Below are positions 45,165 to 54,534 of a DNA stretch of 64,000 nt, one piece after another. The position numbers were made by a program, and so were the translations under genes. The notes beneath the pieces are model-generated. The model ran no database searches. It was not told where the DNA came from and was given only the letters and a program-made list of their open reading frames with translations. The DNA is from Muricauda sp. SCSIO 64092 (lineage in GTDB: Bacteria > Bacteroidota > Bacteroidia > Flavobacteriales > Flavobacteriaceae): positions 5,036,501 through 5,100,500 of the forward strand of contig NZ_CP095413.1 of the NCBI RefSeq assembly GCF_023016285.1, given 5' to 3'. Within the stretch, counting starts at the first letter, position 1, and each line of letters starts with the position of its first letter.

Positions 45165-45887
45165 CTAATCCCTCTTCTGTATTCTGGAATCCCCAGTCAA
45201 ACGTTGCCGAATGATTTCCGCATCTCCACGATAGTTAAGCGCACTATCCCCGGAGGCGTCAATATCAATGGTGCCATTGACGGACAGGTATGCCGAGCTA
45301 TCCCCGCTCATGTCTATGGTAAGGTCTTCTACGACCAGATCATAGTCTTTTATCGTACTATCACCACTTAAATCCACATTGGCCGTTCCGGCAGTGCCAA
45401 ATACATCTATGACGGAGTCTCCTTTTACATCAACGGACAAATTGTTCGTATCCACTTCTCCATAAAAGCGGCTGTCGCCCAAAACGTCCACGGTAACCGT
45501 GTTCGCTACCAATAGGTTTTCCAGTTCTACGGAGGAATCGCCGGAAACCCGGTACCGGGATATGTTGCGTGTTGTAATGTAGGCGTTCATAGTGGCATTC
45601 CCCCGTAGGGCGACGTTGTTTTCCAACCGGATCTTTAAGGTGTTCCCATCTTGGGAGACCCTTATTTTACTTTGGATGTTGTCATTGGCCTCAATTTCAA
45701 TACGTTCTTCGGTTTCGGAAAAGGTAACAAAGGCATTAAAATCCCCGGAGAGCTCCAAAGCTTCATAATTGGAAAAGGAGTATTGCCGGGTTGAAATGGT
45801 ATCGGAAACCCGAATCGATTCGGTGTCACAAGAGGACACAAGTAATACGGTGGCCAAAATCAGGCTATGGATCAATGTTGATTTCAT
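45165..45887 (-). CDS. DUF2807 head-GIN lipoprotein, 240 aa
   Basis: Lipobox LLVSSC at residue 20, then the DUF2807 beta-helix repeats (VDVLGDSRFYGEV, VDVKGDSVIDVFG, VDLSGDSTIKDYD, IDMSGDSSAYLSV), each with a GDS turn. Probably a periplasmic or outer-membrane structural protein. Last gene of the sigma-factor cluster upstream; may be under its own promoter. Confidence 0.88.
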   Translation of the reverse strand: MKSTLIHSLILATVLLVSSCDTESIRVSDTISTRQYSFSNYEALELSGDFNAFVTFSETEERIEIEANDNIQSKIRVSQDGNTLKIRLENNVALRGNATMNAYITTRNISRYRVSGDSSVELENLLVANTVTVDVLGDSRFYGEVDTNNLSVDVKGDSVIDVFGTAGTANVDLSGDSTIKDYDLVVEDLTIDMSGDSSAYLSVNGTIDIDASGDSALNYRGDAEIIRQRLTGDSRIQKRD

Positions 45888-46016
45888 TTTGATTGCTATT
45901 TAAAGGTTTATGCATTAATTCGCCACCCTGAAGTTTGCACTACATACAGTCGCAGTGTGTTCCAAGGCCTCATTCAATTATGGCAATGTGATTCCGAACC
46001 AAGTTCGGAAGGAGGG

Positions 46017-46157
46017 TCAGCTATCCAGGGGAACGGGAATCCAACGCAAGGGAACCGGAAAACGTCTTTCCCGTCCTTTCGTAATATATACCTGGTTATT
46101 TACGGTGAACACCCGAAGGGTATTGATTGATTGTCGTTTTTTGATTGTTGTTTCCAT
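46017..46157 (-). CDS. small basic protein, 46 aa, translationally coupled
   Basis: Its ATG shares one base with the stop of the beta-barrel gene (TAATG). The product METTIKKRQSINTLRVFTVN ... RRFPVPLRWIPVPLDS is basic with no membrane segment. No family is known. The coupling supports it; a small chance ORF is possible. A hairpin (TTCCGAAC / GTTCGGAA, 45992-46010) follows. Confidence 0.4.
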   Translation of the reverse strand: METTIKKRQSINTLRVFTVNNQVYITKGRERRFPVPLRWIPVPLDS

Positions 46158-46822
46158 TAGTTCAATTGTTTTTTGTATCGATTCCTACCCATGTTAAAAA
46201 TGCCCAGTTTGATCCCAATTTCACTGGTAAAACCATTGATACGGTCAATGGGGCTGTCGGTCAGTTCTATTTCACTGGAGAACCGGTATTTTACACCCGC
46301 TTCAATTTGTACGAATCTGGATATATTGAAAAGGGCGCTCACCCCCGGTTCCAATACAAAGACGGCATCCACATCGTCATCATCAAAATCCACATCCCCT
46401 CCATTGTTCACGGTGTCGCGGTCCACATAGCCCACGGCCCCGCCGCCTATGAATACGGGAAAGGAAAGGCTTACTGCCGATTTCCCAAAAAGGATGGGCT
46501 CCAAATGAAATCCGGCATAGCCAGCAAGTAAATCGTCATTATCACCGGACCTTGGATTAAAAATGTTCTGCCTGGAATACACGCCCTTGGCCAAAAAGCC
46601 CACCTCAAATTGTTGATTGGCCACATAGGCTATCTTAAAGCCACCAACATAGGTGTCCTCGCCCTCAATTTCGCCGTAGCCAAGGCTAAATCCCACATAT
46701 ACCCCGTGGACAACGTTTCTTCTGTCGTTAAAAGTGATGTAATTGGCTTCATCATCCTGTGCCCTTACAGCCAGGGAAAGGAGAAAGAGCAGTAGTAGGG
46801 TAATCGATTTTTGATTGTTCAT
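46157..46822 (-). CDS. outer membrane beta-barrel protein, 221 aa
   Basis: Signal peptide (SITLLLLFLLSLAVRAQ), then alternating strands with aromatic residues (GVYVGFSLGYGEIEGED, FEVGFLAKGVYSR) and an acidic loop VDFDDDDVDAVF. Resembles OmpA-type/PorT-like small barrels. It lies downstream of the DUF4097 gene in the sigma cluster. Confidence 0.8.
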   Translation of the reverse strand: MNNQKSITLLLLFLLSLAVRAQDDEANYITFNDRRNVVHGVYVGFSLGYGEIEGEDTYVGGFKIAYVANQQFEVGFLAKGVYSRQNIFNPRSGDNDDLLAGYAGFHLEPILFGKSAVSLSFPVFIGGGAVGYVDRDTVNNGGDVDFDDDDVDAVFVLEPGVSALFNISRFVQIEAGVKYRFSSEIELTDSPIDRINGFTSEIGIKLGIFNMGRNRYKKQLN

Positions 46823-46916
46823 TGTGTTAGGTTTTTTGATTGATCTGCCCGATGATTGGGCAGGTTTGTTCTAAAGACAACTAAATATCCAAAGGGTTGC
46901 ATTTTTCCGGTAAAAA

Positions 46917-48011
46917 TTATTCACGTAAGGTTATAATTCCCTTAACTCCATTGATACCAATGGTGCCGTTCATACTATCGCCATAGGTAGCATCTATCTT
47001 CCGCAATTTTCGTCCTTTGTCCAACATTTCGGAATTGACGTTTTCAAAGGATTTGGGCAAACGTACCACTCCCTGTTCCACGGTGGCCGTGAAGCGATGT
47101 GAAAAATCGGTGACCATAAGATTGATTTCAGAGGATTCCTGCGCTATGGAAAGATCGGATACCGATTCTGCAATCCGTGCCACATTGAAATCGGCGATTT
47201 TCATCTTCATATCCGCACTTTTTGTCAAACGTTCCAGGTTCAAGGTGCTGAATTGTAAAGTACCATACATCTTGCCTACTTCGGCAAGTGAAATATCATC
47301 CTTATTGGAATACACTTCCAAGGAATTGATCGTGTTGATCTTCATGTCCGTACCACTACTGTTCAAACGCAGGGTTTGGACGTCCTCCATATCCAGTTCC
47401 CCATTTTTAAGATTAAGATCGGCATATTCAATATTCCTGGCCCGTAGTTTTCCAAACTTCAGGATAATATCGGCCCTGGCCAGATCGTCCCCGATCCAAA
47501 GATCACCATGCTCAATCAAGGTGTTAAGGGGTCCACTCCATCCTTGCAGCACAACATCCCCAAACCTATTGGTAACCTTAAGGGTTGCCTTGCGGGGCAA
47601 GAAGACCTCATAATCAATTTGCACATGGCTGCGATCAAAATCAATGGGATTGTTTCGGTTAAAGAAATCCGCAAACCATCCGGTATTTTTATTGATGATT
47701 TCTGAAACAACGGCCACATAATTCCCACCGGAAGTGAACTTGGGACGAATACGATCCAATAGATCTTCGGCATTGCTCCTCTTTCTGTGGTTCACCCGGA
47801 TGGCCGTGGTGACCTTTACTTCGTCCTGATCCCATCCCGTTAGGGTAATGTTTCCGTATTTGTTTTCCAAGCGTAGTTCTCCGGCATTGGTAAGCGAAAA
47901 GCTTTTCTCCACGGTTTTGGAAACCCTCTCCTGCGCGGTACCCAAATGTACCGAGAACAGCGCCAATGCCATCCAAAGTATTGTTTTATAAGGTGTAGCC
48001 ATAATCTTCAT
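46917..48011 (-). CDS. DUF4097-like secreted adhesin-fold protein
   Basis: About 364 residues. Signal peptide MALALFSVHLGTAQ; then repeated beta-helix strands with motifs like GELRLENKYGNITLTGW and ATLKVTNRFGDVVLQGW, characteristic of DUF4097/DUF2807 relatives. Start choices are ATG 48026, 48011 and 48002, all overlapping the anti-sigma gene; 48011 gives the most typical signal peptide. Likely a target or partner of the sigma system. Confidence 0.82.
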   Translation of the reverse strand: MKIMATPYKTILWMALALFSVHLGTAQERVSKTVEKSFSLTNAGELRLENKYGNITLTGWDQDEVKVTTAIRVNHRKRSNAEDLLDRIRPKFTSGGNYVAVVSEIINKNTGWFADFFNRNNPIDFDRSHVQIDYEVFLPRKATLKVTNRFGDVVLQGWSGPLNTLIEHGDLWIGDDLARADIILKFGKLRARNIEYADLNLKNGELDMEDVQTLRLNSSGTDMKINTINSLEVYSNKDDISLAEVGKMYGTLQFSTLNLERLTKSADMKMKIADFNVARIAESVSDLSIAQESSEINLMVTDFSHRFTATVEQGVVRLPKSFENVNSEMLDKGRKLRKIDATYGDSMNGTIGINGVKGIITLRE

Positions 48012-48525
48012 CGGAATTTTTAGCATCGTTTAGTTGTTGTAATAAATTCTCAATAAGCTCAATACGCTTTTTGTAGTTGGCCACAATGGCCTCCAAGACA
48101 CGCTCATTGTCCAGATTGTTTCGCATTTCCTTGCGAAGTGTTTCATACTCGGCATCCAGTTCGTCCATAAAGGATAAAAACTCGGCCTTGTCCATTTCGG
48201 ACAGATTGGGATTGTTCTGTACCAATTGTACCTGGTAGGAGACCAACCCTTTGTAGTGCATATCGATTTCCAACAGTTCCTTGGACACATACTGGGTTTC
48301 TGTGGTACCACCGCTTAAAACGGATAAGCCAATAAAACTTGCAATACCAAACAAGAGTACAATACTGGCAGCGATGCGTAGCATGGGCCGTTTCCAAAGG
48401 GGGATTACCTTGGGTTCCGGTTGGTGCAGTTCTGCCGAGATATTCGCCCATAGTTTGGCACGGTCCGCTTTATGTTCGTTGAACTGAGCGGCGTTTTCCC
48501 GAATATGTTTTTCAAAATTGTCCAT
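47986..48525 (-). CDS. putative anti-sigma factor, 179 aa
   Basis: One helix at residues 50-70 (MLRIAASIVLLFGIASFIGL) separates a short cytoplasmic N-terminus (MDNFEKHIRENAAQFNEHKA, likely the sigma-binding part) from a periplasmic coiled coil (LLEIDMHYKGLVSYQVQLVQ). It overlaps the sigma gene stop by one base. The role is inferred from position and topology. Confidence 0.78.
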   Translation of the reverse strand: MDNFEKHIRENAAQFNEHKADRAKLWANISAELHQPEPKVIPLWKRPMLRIAASIVLLFGIASFIGLSVLSGGTTETQYVSKELLEIDMHYKGLVSYQVQLVQNNPNLSEMDKAEFLSFMDELDAEYETLRKEMRNNLDNERVLEAIVANYKKRIELIENLLQQLNDAKNSDEDYGYTL

Positions 48526-49064
48526 TACAATGCTCGTATGATTTCCACTAATTTTTTCTTTGCCCTGTGGTATTGTGATTTGGAGGTACTCGTCGAAATA
48601 TCCAGTATCTCCCCAATCTCCACATGGTCATAACCTTCAATCAGGTATAGGTTAATGATCTGCTTATACCCTTCCGGTAATTGGGAAATGCCCCTTTTTA
48701 CCTTTTGTACATCCACCGCATCGGCCTCCATGGGCTCCTCATCCGCCAGATGGAACTCATGGGCCTCCATGGGCACCAAGGGAACCCTTTTGGCCCTGAG
48801 GTGGTTGATGCTTTTATTGATGACAATCCGTTTGAGCCAAGCCCCGAAACTGCTCTCGTATTTAAAGCTGTTCAGCTTTTTAAAGGCATCCACAAAACTG
48901 TCCTGCACAATGTCCTCGGCATCTTCCTTGTTCCCCAAAAACCGAAGCCCCACGTTGAACATGGCATCTACGTACAGGCTGTACAGCTCGTATTGCGAAC
49001 TGGGATTGCCGGTCTTGCATTGCTCAACCAGGGTTTGATGTGTAAAGCGGATATCGGTTTCCAA
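48525..49064 (-). CDS. ECF-type RNA polymerase sigma factor
   Basis: 179 residues. Sigma-70 region 2 (VGLRFLGNKEDAEDIVQDSF, with the AEDIVQD core) and region 4 (LIEGYDHVEIGEILDISTST). First gene of a minus-strand operon: sigma, anti-sigma, DUF4097, then barrel protein, 46-aa ORF and DUF2807. Presumably controls surface or envelope genes. Confidence 0.93.
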   Translation of the reverse strand: METDIRFTHQTLVEQCKTGNPSSQYELYSLYVDAMFNVGLRFLGNKEDAEDIVQDSFVDAFKKLNSFKYESSFGAWLKRIVINKSINHLRAKRVPLVPMEAHEFHLADEEPMEADAVDVQKVKRGISQLPEGYKQIINLYLIEGYDHVEIGEILDISTSTSKSQYHRAKKKLVEIIRAL

Positions 49065-49187
49065 GGGTTTAGGTTGATGCCTTAGTTTGTACTAAAGACA
49101 AGTACAAAAGTAAAGGGTTGCACTTGGAAGGTAAAAAGCTCAAAAAAAAAGAAGGTGACAATAAAAATAGCGGCAACTTATGCCCTT

Positions 49188-49982
49188 TTAATATCCCGCA
49201 AGCTTTAGAATCTCATTTGGGGCAAGTTTACTTAACTCTAAAATATTCTTACCCGATTTTTCCATAGCCTTTTTGATGACATGGTTTCCGGTACGATAGC
49301 CAATAGAGGTTCTACCATCGGGGTGCTCAAACATCCATTCCTGATAACTGGCGTCCCTTGGTAAAGCCAATAGCTCCTCAACCCAATCATCGGCGTTCAC
49401 ATGTTCGGGAATATGGTTGGCCTCAAATTCCTGACCTGTGTATTGTTCGGCAAACACTTCGGCCAATCCTTCATTGACCATTGCAATGGCTATGCCGGGC
49501 CCAAATTTGTTGTCTTGAATGGCCCAACCCCGCACCAAGTGGTGGAACTCATGATAAACCGTGGATTTTAAGCCTGCCTCGATAGCGCCCAGGATACCAT
49601 TGGCATGCACATTGGATATTTGGATTAAAACCAGGGGAGGGGAATTTGATTCAGCTCGCCCGGTAACACCACCGACACTTTCCAGGTTCCAATCCACAAT
49701 TTCGAGCTGTACTTGTATGCTGTCCGGTAAATTGGGCAAAAGGCTTCGCACCACTTTTTCGGAATCCATCAAATACTCATGGATGCGCTCTTTTTCCGGT
49801 TGGGTAAATTGCGCCTTTTCTTCCTGGAAAACGACATGCAACGTGGAAGTTTGAGCGCTCCTTGTATTGAAGTTGCAAGCAACGGTAAGTCCCGCAGTTA
49901 GGGATAATAGCAAACTCTTGGATAAAGATATCCAGTATTTTTTCAAAAGACGACACGGGTCGGATAGCGTAAGAAAATGCAT
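49188..49982 (-). CDS. DUF2268-like putative zinc protease lipoprotein, 264 aa
   Basis: Lipobox LTVACN about residue 36. The HExxH motif is HEFHH near residue 145 (STVYHEFHHLVRGWAIQ), with a downstream Glu in MVNEGLAEVFAEQ, the layout of DUF2268 gluzincin-like peptidases. Function is inferred from the motif. Monocistronic by position. Confidence 0.82.
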   Translation of the reverse strand: MHFLTLSDPCRLLKKYWISLSKSLLLSLTAGLTVACNFNTRSAQTSTLHVVFQEEKAQFTQPEKERIHEYLMDSEKVVRSLLPNLPDSIQVQLEIVDWNLESVGGVTGRAESNSPPLVLIQISNVHANGILGAIEAGLKSTVYHEFHHLVRGWAIQDNKFGPGIAIAMVNEGLAEVFAEQYTGQEFEANHIPEHVNADDWVEELLALPRDASYQEWMFEHPDGRTSIGYRTGNHVIKKAMEKSGKNILELSKLAPNEILKLAGY

Positions 49983-50039
49983 TGGATTATTGAATTATTT
50001 AGTACTGAAGACAACAAAAAAGACAAAGCGTTACATGGA

Positions 50040-50625
50040 GAAGGGGAAAGTTAGACGTTAGGTGTTAGGGGTTGGGAGTTAAAAGTTAAAAGTTAAAAGT
50101 TAGAAGTACGAAGTTAGAGGAACGAGATTAGAAGTGGGAGGTTGGAGGTTAAGGGTTAGAAGTTAAAAGTTAAAAGTTAAGAGTTAAGAGTTAAAAGTTA
50201 GAAGTACGAAGTTAGAGGGACGAGGTTAGAAGTACGAAGTTAGAGGGACGAGGTTGGAAGTTAGATGTAAGAAGTTAGAGGTACGAAGCTAGGGGGATGT
50301 AGTTGAAAGTCAGGGATTGGAGGTTAAAAGTTAAAAGTTGGAAGTTAGAAGTACGAAGTTAGAAGTACGAAGTTAGAAGTACGAAGTTAGAAGTACGAAG
50401 TTAGAGGGACGAGGTTGGAAGTTAGATGTATGAAGTTAGAGGTACGAAGCTAGGGGGGTGTAGTTGAAAGTCAGGGATTGGAGGTTAAAAGTTAAAAGTT
50501 GGAAGTTGGAAGTTAGAAGTTAGAAGTGGGAGGTTGGAGGTTAAGGGTTAGAAGTTAAGAGTTAAGAGTAGGAAATTAGAAGTACGAAGTTGAAAGTGGG
50601 AGGTTAATGGTGAAGGGTCAAAGGT
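50040..50625. repeat. degenerate GTTAGAAGT/GTTAAAAGT/TACGAAGT word array
   Basis: About 580 bases of 7- to 8-base words such as AGTTAAA, AGTTAGA, AGTACGA, AGGTTGG, with longer blocks repeated (the stretch with AGGTACGAAGCTAGGGGG occurs twice, 50279 and 50439). No gene is in 49983-50670. It precedes the ArsR-type gene. Confidence 0.9.
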
Positions 50626-50670
50626 TCCTACCAGGACCTTTTATCGTACATTTGTGATAAACGATGAGTG

Positions 50671-51000
50671 ATGCGCATACGTACCGAAATCTCCAGCAAA
50701 TACATTAATGAAACGGACCATGAGGTGGCAAAAATTGCCAATGCATTGGCACATCCCGTTCGGGTGGCCCTGGTACGTTACCTATCGGGAAAGAACCAGG
50801 GGAAAGGTGTTGACAATATCACCTGTAACAAGGATTTGGTGGAGATGTTCAACTATTCACAGTCCACCATTTCGCAGCATGTCAAAATTTTAAAGGAAGC
50901 GGGATTATTTCTCACCGAACGACATGATAAGTTTACCCACTACGATATGAACTATGGGCTGCTGGAAAAGTTTGCCAAGACCTTGGACTCCCTAAATTAG
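50671..51000 (+). CDS. ArsR-type winged-helix regulator, 109 aa
   Basis: HTH_5: VAKIANALAHPVRVALVRYL, SQSTISQHVKILKEAGLFLT. No Cys-pair metal site is visible near the recognition helix, so it is probably not a metal sensor. GTG immediately before the ATG is rejected. Short AT-rich leader, TATCGTACATTTGTG just upstream could hold the promoter (TACATTTG). Confidence 0.9.
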   Translation: MRIRTEISSKYINETDHEVAKIANALAHPVRVALVRYLSGKNQGKGVDNITCNKDLVEMFNYSQSTISQHVKILKEAGLFLTERHDKFTHYDMNYGLLEKFAKTLDSLN

Positions 51001-51095
51001 CAACAATTTAACGTATGAATTCATGGTACCTCAATTGTTATTTTTAAATTCGTATATCGTAAATAGGCGATTTATTATTTCAAAACAGATTTCCC

Positions 51096-51971
51096 ATGCA
51101 AAAAGCAATGCTTCTTTTACTTCTGGTAGTAAGTGCCGAGCTACGCTCTCAATCCCTCCACCACTTGGAACCCGCCAAAAATCATTATCTGGAATTGCAA
51201 CAACTGGATGCCACCCCCAATGCGGAACGCAGTGAACTGGACAAAAAGTCATTTATGCCAAATGAATACCGTTCGGTATCCCTTTCCTATATCCTGATGG
51301 CTCCGGCCTACTTGACCACCGAACAGGTTGAGGAATTAAAAAATAGCGTTGCTTTTCCTGCGAACAGTTCCAACCAGACTCAGGCCGAATTGGAATTTTT
51401 ATTGGCATGGCAAGCAAAGCGGACCCCAGCACAGGAAAAACGGGCATCCCAGGTTTTGGCTCCTGTAGGCTACTGGCCGCATATGGATATCAAAAAAGAC
51501 CATGAACGCTATAATAAAAATGTAAGGGACCTGATGTTTGAGGGTAGGGAAGTGCTGGGCGAAGGATGTACCGCAGCCAACTACCCGGCTACATTTAAAC
51601 TCTTACAGGGAGTGACCAAAGACATGCGTATCATGGAGTTTACCGTAAAATACCATCTATTGCGCGCCCGACCGTATGTGCTGGAACCCAAACTACAACC
51701 TCTGGCCATTATGGGTTCCCCCTCCTTTGCCAGTGGACATACCTTATGGGCCTATATCCAGGCTTTTACATGGAGTGAGTTGGTACCGCACAAAAGAGAA
51801 CAGTTTTTGGACCTGGCCTATGAAATAGGGGAGTCCCGGGAAATTATGGGCATTCACTATCCCAGTGATGAAGAAGCGGCCCGGGTATTGGCGCATGGCA
51901 TGTTGACCGCCATGTGGTCCAATCCCAAGTTTCAGGGCGATTTAAAAGCGGCAAAGGGGGAGTGGAGGTAA
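51096..51971 (+). CDS. PAP2-type acid phosphatase, 291 aa
   Basis: Signal peptide (MLLLLLVVSAELRSQ). The three phosphatase motifs are present: KYHLLRARPY (K-x6-RP), SPSFASGHT (PSGH) and SREIMGIHYPSD (SRx5HxxxD). Class A non-specific acid phosphatase-like, periplasmic or secreted. The start is ATG 51096. Confidence 0.92.
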   Translation: MQKAMLLLLLVVSAELRSQSLHHLEPAKNHYLELQQLDATPNAERSELDKKSFMPNEYRSVSLSYILMAPAYLTTEQVEELKNSVAFPANSSNQTQAELEFLLAWQAKRTPAQEKRASQVLAPVGYWPHMDIKKDHERYNKNVRDLMFEGREVLGEGCTAANYPATFKLLQGVTKDMRIMEFTVKYHLLRARPYVLEPKLQPLAIMGSPSFASGHTLWAYIQAFTWSELVPHKREQFLDLAYEIGESREIMGIHYPSDEEAARVLAHGMLTAMWSNPKFQGDLKAAKGEWR

Positions 51972-52105
51972 AATAGTTTAGTTTTTGTCGGACGGTCGTT
52001 CTATTTTAATTTGACTGATTTTAGTGCTTTCATCTGAAGGATATCCCTTGTATATATTTAACTTTCTTAAACTACTTGTAGGTTATCATGTTTTGCACAC
52101 ACATA

Positions 52106-52585
52106 TCACAATAGTTTTTCGGTCGAAAGCAAAATGCCATCTTCATCGGAATAGATATAGTTTCCTGGAACGATTTCGGTTCCTTCGATTAGAAGTGTTT
52201 CCCCTTTGGACCCAATGTTTTGCTTTCTGCTTTTTACAGGACAGGTGCCTATGGCTTTGATTCCCACATCCATGGTTTTTATTACTTTGGAGTCCCGAAT
52301 ACAACCATAAATAATAATACCTTCCCAGCCATTTTCATTGGCCAACGAGGCGATATTATCCCCCACCAGCGCACATCTTTTGGAACCACCGCCATCAACT
52401 ACCAGCACTTTTCCGTTTCCGTTTTCCTCCAGTGTTTTCCTTACATAGGAATTGTCCTCGTATACTTTCAGCGTGACAATTTCCCCGCAAAAAGCCGTTT
52501 TCCCCCCATAATTCTGCAACTCCAGTGGTAACACCTTTAGTGCTGTCGTATGTTCATCCCATAAATCTGCTGTAACTATCTTCAT
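52106..52585 (-). CDS. rraA: RraA family protein
   Basis: 159 residues. VDGGGSKRCALVGDNIASLA and WEGIIIYGCIRDSKVI are RraA signatures. Annotated in other bacteria as RNase E inhibitor or 4-hydroxy-4-methyl-2-oxoglutarate aldolase; the aldolase Arg/Asp set is partly visible (R in GCIRD, D downstream). Which activity holds here cannot be told. Confidence 0.9.
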   Translation of the reverse strand: MKIVTADLWDEHTTALKVLPLELQNYGGKTAFCGEIVTLKVYEDNSYVRKTLEENGNGKVLVVDGGGSKRCALVGDNIASLANENGWEGIIIYGCIRDSKVIKTMDVGIKAIGTCPVKSRKQNIGSKGETLLIEGTEIVPGNYIYSDEDGILLSTEKLL

Positions 52586-52713
52586 TTTGGTTTTATCTTA
52601 TCTCAAATAGAGTTTGTTTTTAATTGTGCCCAATATCACCATAAAGTTAGCCAATGAAATCTGATATTTGTTTCCGATGGCTATGGTGATTGTCATTTAA
52701 AATTTTACTTCAA

Positions 52714-54210
52714 AGTCACTTAGAGTGTTTTCAATGCAGCGGAAGCGAAATTGAAAAAGTATCGGGAAGCCTTTCGGGTACAATGGTTCTCGATACGTCC
52801 TCCTTTGTCGGACACTCGAACTGACAATGTTGGCTTAAATTAAATATTTATAATTATCAACTCCATTGCGTCACTTCGAGTGTTTTCAATGGAGCGGAAG
52901 CGAAATTGAAAACGTATCGAGAAGCTTTCTGCTACAATGGTTCTCGATACATCCTCCTTTGTCGGACACTCGAACTGACAATGTTGGCTTAAATCAAATT
53001 TCATAATTATCAACTCCATTGCGTCACTTCGAGTGTTTTCATTTGAGTGACCGCGAAATTGAAAAAGTATCGAGAAGCTTTCTTTTACAATGGTTCTCGA
53101 TACATCCTCCTTTGTCGGACACTCGAACTGACATTGTTGGCTTAAATTAAATATTTATAATTATCAACTCCATTGCGTCACTTCGAGTGTTTTCAATGGA
53201 GCGGAAGCGAAATTGAAAAAGTATCGAGAAGCCTTTCGGGTACAATGGTTCTCGATACATCCTCCTTTGTCGGACACTCGAACTGACAATTTTAGCTTAA
53301 ATTAAATTTCATAATTATCAACTCCATTGCGTCACTTCGAGTGTTTTCATTTGAGTGACCGCGAAATTGAAAACGTATCGAGAAGCCTTTCGGGTACAAT
53401 GGTTCTCGATACATCCTCCTTTGTCGGACACTCGAACTGACTATTGCTGGCTTAAATTAAATCTCATAATTATCAACTCCATTAGGTCACTTCGAGTGTT
53501 TTCAATAGAGCGGAAGCGAAATTGAAAACGTATCGAGAAGCTTTCTGCTACAATGGTTCTCGATACATCCTCCTTTGTCGGACACTCGAACTGACATTGC
53601 TGGCTTAAATTAAATCTCATAATTATCAACTCCATTAGGTCACTTCGAGTGTTTTCAATAGAGCGGAAGCGAAATTGAAAAAGTATCGAGAAGCCTTTCG
53701 GGTACAATGGTTCTCGATACATACTCCTTCGTCGGACACTCGAACTGACAACTTTAGCTTAAATTAAATTTCATAATTATCAACTCCATTGCGTCACTTC
53801 GAGTGTTTTCATTTGAGTGACCGCGAAATTGAAAAAGTATCGAGAAGCTTTCTGCTACAATGGTTCTCGATACATCCTCCTTTGTCGGACACTCGAACTG
53901 ACATTGCTGGCTTAAATTAAATCTCATAATTATCAACTCCATTAGGTCACTTCGAGTGTTTTCAATGGAGCGGAAGCGAAAATGAAAAAGTATCGAGAAG
54001 CCTTTCGGGTACAATGGTTCTCGATACGTCCTCCTTTGTCGGACACTCGAACTGACATTGCTGGCTTAAATTAAATCTCATAATTATCAACTCCATTAGG
54101 TCACTTCGAGTGTTTTCAATGGAGCGGAAGCGAAAATGAAAAAGTATCGAGAAGCCTTTCGGGTACAATGGTTCTCGATACGTCCTCCTTCGTCGGACAC
54201 TCGAACTGAC
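52714..54210. repeat. tandem array B of 154-bp structured repeats (ten units)
   Basis: Units start near 52714, 52868, 53021, 53175, 53329, 53485, 53639, 53791, 53945 and 54099 (period 152-156). Each has outer arms GTCACTTCGAGTG / CACTCGAACTGAC, a side hairpin TTTTCAAT / ATTGAAAA, a central hairpin GTATCGAGAA / TTCTCGATAC, and an AT-rich spacer (GGCTTAAATTAAAT ... ATAATTATCAACTCCATT). Several short frames across it are shadows. Confidence 0.95.
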
Positions 54211-54211
54211 A

Positions 54212-54219
54212 TATCTTTG
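54212..54219 (+). promoter_or_regulatory. -7 element at the array edge, before the GIY-YIG gene
   Basis: TATCTTTG starts two bases after the last outer arm of array B; the start codon follows at once, so any transcript is leaderless or nearly so. Confidence 0.45.
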
Positions 54220-54524
54220 TGTATGTGAAATTATTCTTCGTTTATATCCTTGAGTGCTCGGACAACACTTTTTATACAGGTATCACGTCAGATTTACAAG
54301 GTCGCTTACAAGCACATCAAATGGGGAAACATCGCGATAGTTATACTTTTTCAAGACGACCTGTAAGTCTTGTTTTTTTCTGTGAATTCACTGAAGCATC
54401 CAAAGCGATTGAAGTGGAAAAACAAATAAAGAGATGGTCAAGAGCTAAGAAAAAAGCGATGATTTCAGGCGATTTTGAACAGCTTCCCAATTTGGCCAAG
54501 AAAAAGTTTAAGAAAGAGAATTAA
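54219..54524 (+). CDS. GIY-YIG nuclease family protein embedded in the repeat array
   Basis: 101 residues (or 99 from GTG 54225). FFVYILECSDNTFYTGITSD is the GIY-YIG motif in its YIL/YTG form, followed by L-x-x-R-L-x-A-H-Q and the Arg/Glu region (VEKQIKRWSRAKKKAM). This is the short UPF0213/YhbQ-like group with no extra DNA-binding domain. It takes the place of one spacer between two repeat units and so may act on them; that is inference. GTG start is unusual. Confidence 0.9.
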   Translation: MYVKLFFVYILECSDNTFYTGITSDLQGRLQAHQMGKHRDSYTFSRRPVSLVFFCEFTEASKAIEVEKQIKRWSRAKKKAMISGDFEQLPNLAKKKFKKEN

Positions 54525-54534
54525 TTCCAAGTTT

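Noticed and set aside
45955..46197. Plus-strand 80-codon ORF
   Set aside because: It overlaps the minus-strand beta-barrel gene and the coupled small ORF, and lacks any family pattern.
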